Origin: Lachnospiraceae bacterium UBA3632
GTDB lineage: Bacteria > Bacillota > Clostridia > Lachnospirales > Lachnospiraceae
Reading direction: 5' to 3'
Length of the DNA: 64,000 nucleotides
Assembly: GCA_002373975.1 (NCBI GenBank)
Contig: DFKZ01000123.1
Location: 1 to 64,000 of the forward strand
This document shows, in pieces, positions 58,855 through 64,000 of the stretch. The position numbers were made by a program, and so were the translations under genes. Positions within the stretch are counted from its first letter, which is position 1, and each line of letters starts with the position of its first letter. The notes beneath the pieces were generated by a model. That model searched no databases, was not told the origin of the DNA, and worked only from the letters and a program-made list of their open reading frames with translations.

Positions 58855-59762
58855 ACTGTGACTATTACCCCTCCGTCATTCGCATAGAGTGAGTTAAGTC
58901 CTCTTGTATCCAGAATTATGACCTCTCTGAAGCTGTCTCTCGCAAGGATCAGTTCCTTGACCATCTCGGCCTTATCCGGAGCATTACAGTGAGAAATCAT
59001 AAGTGCTCTGCATTCTTTATCCTGAACTTCATTATGTACCGCATCTGCCAGCTTTCCAAATGTTTTCTTAAGTCCGATACCCTGGGATTTCTGAACTATA
59101 GATCCTTTATCTCCCGCCATGAGCGGTTTGATATTCAGAGTGGACGCCACAAATGCCTTGATTCCTGTCAATCTGCCGTTCTTTCTGAGTGTCTCAAGAT
59201 TATCCAGAACGAAAAGAGTGTGCATATTGTCGCGGAATTCCTCTACAGTCTCGACGATATCTTCAAAGGAATAGCCCTTTTCTTCCATCATCACTATAAG
59301 CGAGAACAGCTGAGTTTCACCCACGCTGGTGGAGAGGGAATCGAAAACATGTATTTTCTTATCCCCGTACTTTTCATGATAAAGATTCACGGCAAGACTG
59401 GCGCTGTTATAGCTGCCTGAAAGCTTGGACGAGATGGTGAGGCAGTAAACATGGTCAGCCCCCGTCTTATATGTCTCTCTGTAGGTTTCCGGCGAAGGGC
59501 ATGCAGATTTGGCGCATTCGCTGGACTCCGCAACTTTTCTTAAGAACTCTTTCTGGTCAAAGGTTTCATCATCTATTATGGTCTGATCCTCGACATAGAG
59601 TATCATGGGAACATTCTGAAACCTTTCATCTCCTCTGAAAGATACCGGAAATTCGCAACAGCTGTCCGCTACGATCTTGTAATTCCTGTTTTTATAATTA
59701 TCGGGGCTGTCCATCTTCATTCCCGATCCGGATAATTCTTTGAGAACTGAAATATAATCCAT
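58851..59762 (-). CDS. DegV family fatty-acid-binding protein
   Basis: The 303-residue protein has the DegV fold: YKIVADSCCEFP at the first strand, CPSPETYRETY, LTISSKLSGSYNSA for the lipid carboxylate site, and FVLDNLETLRKNGRLTG with IKPLMAGDKGSI. FakB-type relatives present fatty acids to a kinase. An extra N-terminal segment of about 27 residues precedes the fold. GGAGAGG lies upstream of the ATG. Confidence 0.94.
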   Translation of the reverse strand: MDYISVLKELSGSGMKMDSPDNYKNRNYKIVADSCCEFPVSFRGDERFQNVPMILYVEDQTIIDDETFDQKEFLRKVAESSECAKSACPSPETYRETYKTGADHVYCLTISSKLSGSYNSASLAVNLYHEKYGDKKIHVFDSLSTSVGETQLFSLIVMMEEKGYSFEDIVETVEEFRDNMHTLFVLDNLETLRKNGRLTGIKAFVASTLNIKPLMAGDKGSIVQKSQGIGLKKTFGKLADAVHNEVQDKECRALMISHCNAPDKAEMVKELILARDSFREVIILDTRGLNSLYANDGGVIVTV

Positions 59763-59805
59763 AATGATCCTCTCCGTGCAAATGATTACTGCTTATCAAT
59801 AAAAC

Positions 59806-59835
59806 ATTCTATCACAGTAATAAAATAAAAGACAA
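59806..59835 (-). promoter_or_regulatory. Promoter of degV
   Basis: TTGTCT (59830-59835) and TAGAAT (59806-59811) at 18-nt spacing, with TG before the -10, on the minus strand. Confidence 0.6.
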
Positions 59836-59922
59836 TATAAGGCGTAAAAAGGTTATAGTTTTTTAATAATTGTGCTAAACTGATATAAATATGATCACAA
59901 AAATTAAAAGGGGGCACACAAA

Positions 59923-60420
59923 TTGATCGCTTTAGGAGTAAAAGACGTAAAAGGCTTTATGAACGGAATGCTGGCAGGGAACCTGTTTGATCCCTTCCTT
60001 ATGATAGAGGGAATGCTTGTTGTCTCCGTAACATACTCTTTCGACGGGCACATCAATTACGACTTCTATCCCGAAGAAGAACGGGACAATGCTAAAACCT
60101 ACGAATTCCAACCCTGGAGCGAGTTCAGGAAGACTGCCCTGGAACTAATAAAAGGCAGGAATTCACCCATACTCGTAAAGTTTATGTTTATGCTCAAACC
60201 CGACAAAGCTTTGGAAATGCTGTCAAAAGAGTCACCGAAGGAGGATTTTTCCTCCCTTAAGGGGCTGCTTGTAAGCATGAAATATGAAAACGGTGCCATA
60301 ACCCTCACAACAGGCACCTCTTACGATACCTTTGTTCCGGGTCATGACACCGACCGTTTATGGGACAGTAATATCAGAAAATACTTCTCCGCAAAAGGGA
60401 TCGATCTTGATCTTCTTTAG
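59923..60420 (+). CDS. DUF5721-like protein, function unknown
   Basis: The 165-residue soluble protein resembles DUF5721, a small family I associate with Lachnospiraceae: MIALGVKDVKGFMNGMLAGNLFDPFLMIEG at the start, FYPEEER and PWSEFRKTALELIKG in the middle. Function is unknown. It starts with TTG at 59923, with GGGGG 8 nt upstream. It overlaps the convergent RidA gene by 4 nt. Confidence 0.8.
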   Translation: MIALGVKDVKGFMNGMLAGNLFDPFLMIEGMLVVSVTYSFDGHINYDFYPEEERDNAKTYEFQPWSEFRKTALELIKGRNSPILVKFMFMLKPDKALEMLSKESPKEDFSSLKGLLVSMKYENGAITLTTGTSYDTFVPGHDTDRLWDSNIRKYFSAKGIDLDLL

Positions 60421-60785
60421 ACTTCCGCAATTATCTCTATCTCACAGAGCACTCCTTTGGGAATATCCTTTACTGCAACGCAGCTTCTGGCGGGAGCACT
60501 AGTGAAGTATTTCGCATACACCGCATTAAAAGCGGCAAAATCCCCTATATCGGCCAAAAAGCATGTAGTCTTGACAACATTATCAAAGCTGCTGCCGGCA
60601 GCCTTAAGCAGCTCGCCTATATTTTTACATACCTGCTCGGTCTGAGCCTCAATACCGGAAGGTATCTCTCCTGTGGCGGGATCCACCGGGATCTGACCGG
60701 AAGCATATAAAAGATCACCTGTAATTTTTGCCTGTGAATAAGGTCCGATAGCTGCCGGCGCCTTATCAGTACTGATTGTCTTCAT
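60417..60785 (-). CDS. ridA: RidA family enamine/imine deaminase
   Basis: The 122-residue RidA has the family blocks AIGPYSQAKI, LLYASGQIPVDPATGE and the substrate-binding Arg in APARSCVAVKDIPKG. RidA removes reactive 2-aminoacrylate formed by PLP enzymes. It lies 14 nt downstream of a small gene in the trpS unit. Confidence 0.95.
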   Translation of the reverse strand: MKTISTDKAPAAIGPYSQAKITGDLLYASGQIPVDPATGEIPSGIEAQTEQVCKNIGELLKAAGSSFDNVVKTTCFLADIGDFAAFNAVYAKYFTSAPARSCVAVKDIPKGVLCEIEIIAEV

Positions 60786-60799
60786 TAAGCGGTTCCTCC

Positions 60800-61042
60800 T
60801 TAGTCTTCAAATTCAGCTTCTACATAAAATCCACGATCATTATGGATTATCTCTTTAATAACGCCTTCCTTTGCGAGCAGCCTTTCCGTGAAAGGTATAT
60901 TAGGCGACATAGCAAGGAACGGGTCTTCTTCTATCCCGATAGAATAAAAATAATTGCTCGGAAGAGAACCCTCCGTAACTATCACCCGCTGCCCTTCCTT
61001 TAGTTTTCCCGGGCGTTCCATTTTAAAAGTGATACTTCTCAT
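60800..61042 (-). CDS. Small protein of unknown function in the trpS operon
   Basis: The 80-residue soluble protein (MRSITFKMERPGKLKEGQRVI...) has no motif I recognise; a short beta-rich fold with an acidic tail is likely. The ATG at 61042 lies 1 nt after the trpS stop, with AGGA inside the end of trpS, so it is coupled to trpS. It lies 14 nt upstream of ridA. Confidence 0.75.
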   Translation of the reverse strand: MRSITFKMERPGKLKEGQRVIVTEGSLPSNYFYSIGIEEDPFLAMSPNIPFTERLLAKEGVIKEIIHNDRGFYVEAEFED

Positions 61043-61043
61043 A

Positions 61044-62153
61044 TCAATCCTTGCTTCCGCTGTATTTTTCACTCTGAGCACGGATCAGCTCCGCGTCGTC
61101 GAAATAATTGATCCTCATTGCAGCCTTTACTTCCGCAAGAGTCTGCGTGGCAGTCTCGCGGGCTTTTTCGCTTCCCTTTTTAAGGATATCATAGATCGCG
61201 GGAATATCCTTTTCCAGTTCATGTCTGCGCACGCGGATCGGCTCTAAGGTCTCCTGCATGATCTCATTAAGGAACTTTTTGCACTTAACATCACCCAAGC
61301 CGCCTCTTGTATAATGCGCCTTCATCTCTTCAAGATTGGCATAATCGGGAAGATATCTCTCAAAGTGCTCATCGCGGCAGAAGGCATCAAGATAAGTAAA
61401 TACCACGTTTCCTTCAAGATGTCCGGGATCCGATACCTGTAAATGCTGAGGATCGGTGAACATCTTCTTCATGATCTTTTCTTTTACGTCATCTGCCGTG
61501 TCGGACAGATAGATGCAGTTCCCGAGGGATTTGCTCATCTTGGCGTTTCCGTCCACTCCGGGCAGCCTCTTGCAGCTCTCGTTCTCGGGTATAAGAGCCT
61601 CGCAGTCCACCAGAACAGGCTTATCGGGCGAGTAGATGAAGTTGAATCTCTGCACGATCTCCTTGGTCTGCTCTATCATGGGAAGCTGGTCCACTCCGAC
61701 AGGCACGGTCGTTGCCTTAAATGCGGTAATATCCGCTGCCTGGCTGATAGGGTAAGTAAAGAATCCCACGGGTATGCTGGTCTCGAAATTTCTGAGCTGA
61801 ATCTCGTTTTTAACGGTAGGATTACGCTGAAGTCTCGATACGGTCACAAGATTAGAATAGAAAAATGTGAGCTCGGTAAGCTCCGGGATCTGGGACTGTA
61901 CCAGGATGGTGGACTTTTCGGGATCTATTCCCGCAGAAATATAATCAAGCGCCACCTCTATGATATTCGCACGTACTTTATCGGGATTGTCAAAATTATC
62001 CGTAAGAGCCTGCGCATCCGCTATCATGATAAATATCTTGTCGAACTCCCCGCTGTTCTGAAGCTCGACACGTCTGCGAAGTGATCCCACATAATGTCCG
62101 ATATGTAATCTGCCTGTAGGTCTGTCGCCTGTAAGGATTATCTTGTTTGCCAT
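61044..62153 (-). CDS. trpS: Tryptophanyl-tRNA synthetase
   Basis: The 369-residue class I synthetase has the HIGH motif ([10 protein letters not shown]), the Trp-site region ([25 protein letters not shown]) and KMSKS ([11 protein letters not shown]). It is somewhat longer than the classic 330-residue form and belongs to the group with an elongated N-terminal half. The ribosome site is weak. The 85-nt gap upstream holds no T-box. Confidence 0.97.
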   Translation of the reverse strand: MANKIILTGDRPTGRLHIGHYVGSLRRRVELQNSGEFDKIFIMIADAQALTDNFDNPDKVRANIIEVALDYISAGIDPEKSTILVQSQIPELTELTFFYSNLVTVSRLQRNPTVKNEIQLRNFETSIPVGFFTYPISQAADITAFKATTVPVGVDQLPMIEQTKEIVQRFNFIYSPDKPVLVDCEALIPENESCKRLPGVDGNAKMSKSLGNCIYLSDTADDVKEKIMKKMFTDPQHLQVSDPGHLEGNVVFTYLDAFCRDEHFERYLPDYANLEEMKAHYTRGGLGDVKCKKFLNEIMQETLEPIRVRRHELEKDIPAIYDILKKGSEKARETATQTLAEVKAAMRINYFDDAELIRAQSEKYSGSKD

Positions 62154-62238
62154 TTTGCCAACTCACTTTCTCTGAAATATCTTATAAATTGTAACATGCA
62201 TACTCTGAGCAGTCAAAGAAATAATGACTGTTATTATA

Positions 62239-63255
62239 TCAGTCGGAATTTGGTCCCATAAGTGACAGAATAAGGGTTTCAACCCCCAGCCTGTCTGATA
62301 TACGTCCCATTTTTATGTCCTCGTCGGTCTGGACAGTTCTTTCAAATATCGCTCTGAGGGCTTTAGAACTGTAACGTGAAGCCCGGGTCATATACTTTCC
62401 GATAAAATAGCGATTAATACCGCATTTATCCGCTATCTCCGCCGGCTGTCCTCCATCGTCCCTGAGAAGCCTTATCTGCAGAAGCTGATTATACTGTTTT
62501 TCCATGAGTGCCAGCAGTTTGATCGGAGGTTCCTTTAAGGCCATCAGATCGTAATACAGATCCATCGCTTTTTTTGCATCTCTGTCGGCGATGGCATCGA
62601 TCAGTTCAAATATCCTGTCTTCGACGTTCCTCGAGCACACTGCTTCAACATCTTCATTGGTAATGATATCCGAGTCCATCTTATAAGTGACAAGTTTTTC
62701 GAGCTCACACCGAAGCATTCCCATATTGTTTCCGGTCTTGTCAAGAATCAGGTCCGCGGTCTCGAGAGTGGCTTTCTTTCCCTCTTTTTTGAGGAAAGAG
62801 CCTATGATCCCCCTTAGCACTTCCCTGCTCTGCTCATCGATCTGCGCCGCTATTCCTTTGTTTTTTACAGTCTTATAAAGCTTTGTTCTCTCGTCAACTT
62901 CGCTTTCGTAAAAAACAAAAACGGTAGTTTCGCAGGGGTTTTCAAGGTAATCTGCCAGCTGATCGCCCCCGGATTTAAAGAGCCCCGTATCTTCAAGAAC
63001 CGTAACGCGCCTATCGGCAAACATAGGAAGGGTTTCCGCCTGATCGATCAGTGCACCTATGTTAAGGCCTTTACCCTCGTAAAAATCACTGTTCATGTCG
63101 CCCCTTTTGGCGCCATACTGCTTGAGGATGATATCGAAATACTGTTTTCTTAAGTATCTCTCCTCGCCATAGAGCAGGATCATGGAGGGAAGTTCTTTTG
63201 ACCGTATGGCTTTTTTCAGGTTTTCAAATGATGCCTGCGCGTCTTTAGTCTTCAT
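62239..63255 (-). CDS. holA: DNA polymerase III, delta subunit
   Basis: The 338-residue protein is HolA, the clamp-loader wrench. It begins with MILLYGEERYLRKQYFDIILKQYG, contains LPMFADRRVTVLED and IFELIDAIADRDAKKAMDLY, and ends with the collar domain. It overlaps the GerMN gene stop by 4 nt (ATGA). Confidence 0.95.
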   Translation of the reverse strand: MKTKDAQASFENLKKAIRSKELPSMILLYGEERYLRKQYFDIILKQYGAKRGDMNSDFYEGKGLNIGALIDQAETLPMFADRRVTVLEDTGLFKSGGDQLADYLENPCETTVFVFYESEVDERTKLYKTVKNKGIAAQIDEQSREVLRGIIGSFLKKEGKKATLETADLILDKTGNNMGMLRCELEKLVTYKMDSDIITNEDVEAVCSRNVEDRIFELIDAIADRDAKKAMDLYYDLMALKEPPIKLLALMEKQYNQLLQIRLLRDDGGQPAEIADKCGINRYFIGKYMTRASRYSSKALRAIFERTVQTDEDIKMGRISDRLGVETLILSLMGPNSD

Positions 63256-64000
63256 TCGCTGCTCTCCGCCTGATTGTCTTCACCGGATTCGGTCTCCAGG
63301 GTAGTCACTATATCTTCATTCTTTTCAAATGAAACCGCCGACAGAACCGCTGGGACCTCACCGTTTACAAGAATCTGGACCCTGTCTATTCCCGGCAGTT
63401 CCGTAAGAGCGTTAACTATTGAATATGCCGCCATCTCCGTCGGAACATTTCCCACCGTAACCGTGAACCCTGCATCCAGATTCACATAGCACACACCATC
63501 ACTGGTGCTGACTCCGATAATGTTTGTATCGGGGTTGATGGTCGGATACAGACCCTCGATCTGCCCGCTGGGACCGGCTATGGTCTCTTCTACCACAAAC
63601 AGTTCAAGCGGAACATTGGTTGAATAGAATTTATCCCTGTATGCCCCTATCAGTCCGGTGGCATCCTTATTCGCAAAATACAGCTTCACCACCACTTCGT
63701 CATAAGTGTTGATGGCATTGCCGTCGTTATATATAAAAGTCTTGGCATTCATTCCGCCCACACTTTTGCCCATATTATCGTTAAGCGGTTCTCCCTCCAC
63801 CGTAAAATAGATGTACCTGATGCCCTTTACCCCCAGAAGAGTCTTTACTATGGCTGCTCTCACCAGGACTTCCGTAGAAACATCCATTTTCTCGTATCCG
63901 GAATCAAAATCAAGAACGAGGCTCGAGTCACTGACGGTGTATCCAAGCAAAGAAAAACCCTTTGCAAGAGGTGCCCTGTACTTTATGTCGTCCGGAACAG
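63252..64000 (-). CDS. GerMN-domain protein, 5' end outside the window
   Basis: The reading frame stays open from the stop at 63252 to the window edge, so the true start is beyond 64000; a TTG at 63950 is in frame but the frame continues upstream (VPDDIKYRAPLAKGFSLLGYTV). At least 249 residues. Two GerMN-like domains (about 63900-63640 and 63560-63340) carry VLVRAAIVKTLLGVKGIRYIYFTVEG and IVNALTELPGIDRVQILVNG. GerM proteins act in spore germination or wall turnover, and related domains occur in lipoproteins. The C-terminus is acidic. Confidence 0.85.
   Translation of the reverse strand, partial: VPDDIKYRAPLAKGFSLLGYTVSDSSLVLDFDSGYEKMDVSTEVLVRAAIVKTLLGVKGIRYIYFTVEGEPLNDNMGKSVGGMNAKTFIYNDGNAINTYDEVVVKLYFANKDATGLIGAYRDKFYSTNVPLELFVVEETIAGPSGQIEGLYPTINPDTNIIGVSTSDGVCYVNLDAGFTVTVGNVPTEMAAYSIVNALTELPGIDRVQILVNGEVPAVLSAVSFEKNEDIVTTLETESGEDNQAESSE

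Noticed and set aside
1..64000. Prophage, insertion sequence or defence island
   Set aside because: I found no transposase, integrase, recombinase, restriction or phage structural gene; the TIR protein is isolated among envelope genes.

Overview
This 64 kb window looks like chromosome from an anaerobic, butyrate-forming Firmicute of the Lachnospiraceae, probably close to Butyrivibrio or Pseudobutyrivibrio. The evidence is a complete thl-crt-hbd-bcd-etfB-etfA butyrate block, Clostridia-type gene orders (rho-rpmE-DUF1385-prmC-prfA and infC-rpmI-rplT), AGGAGG-type ribosome binding sites, Gram-positive promoters and intrinsic terminators, and a secretin-free Tad pilus locus. No gene names the species. 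Almost every gene lies on the minus strand. I see no insertion sequence, prophage or CRISPR array.

Layout, low to high coordinates. 1-8 kb: a partial tRNA-Ser, a DUF3160 membrane protein with a zinc ribbon and its small membrane neighbour, a CDF cation exporter coupled to glutathione peroxidase, a YitT-family protein and a flotillin. 8-15.7 kb: a compact Tad pilus operon (tadA, tadB, tadC, Flp-type pilin, two TadE-like pseudopilins, a CpaB/RcpC-like protein, a large InlB-repeat surface protein and a prepilin peptidase), read from one promoter through a structured leader of about 190 nt. 16-22.7 kb: the butyrate operon, whose three long intercistronic gaps each hold strong hairpins. 22.8-31.7 kb: hibernation factor, a zinc-ribbon/HTH protein, a lipoprotein, a flavin-fold protein, a radical SAM pseudogene, a membrane-anchored CXXCXGXG protein, an MscS channel, an AEC transporter between two inverted tRNA-Gly(CCC) genes, a CPBP/DUF2975/XRE operon, and infC-rpmI-rplT with an attenuator leader and a probable AUU start.

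31.7-43.9 kb: a GH43 glycosidase with a GPH sugar transporter, a MacAB-like ABC exporter (ATPase, adaptor, two permeases), a PAS-GGDEF diguanylate cyclase and thrS. 44-52.7 kb: a DUF6020-type membrane protein, a GH3 hexosaminidase, a TIR/transmembrane/beta-propeller protein, a DHH phosphoesterase and a CarD-like regulator. 52.8-64 kb: prfA, prmC, DUF1385, rpmE, rho, a LytTR response regulator, DegV, a DUF5721-like protein, RidA, trpS, holA and a GerMN-domain protein cut by the window edge.

Functionally the window mixes core information processing, the main fermentation pathway and envelope functions (pilus, exporter, wall hydrolase, stress membrane proteins). The most unusual structure is in non-coding DNA: the Tad leader, the palindromic spacers of the butyrate operon, the triple-hairpin infC leader, and two genes whose ribosome binding site directly abuts the U-tract of the preceding terminator. 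All functional names come from recognising families in translated sequence; no database search was run.
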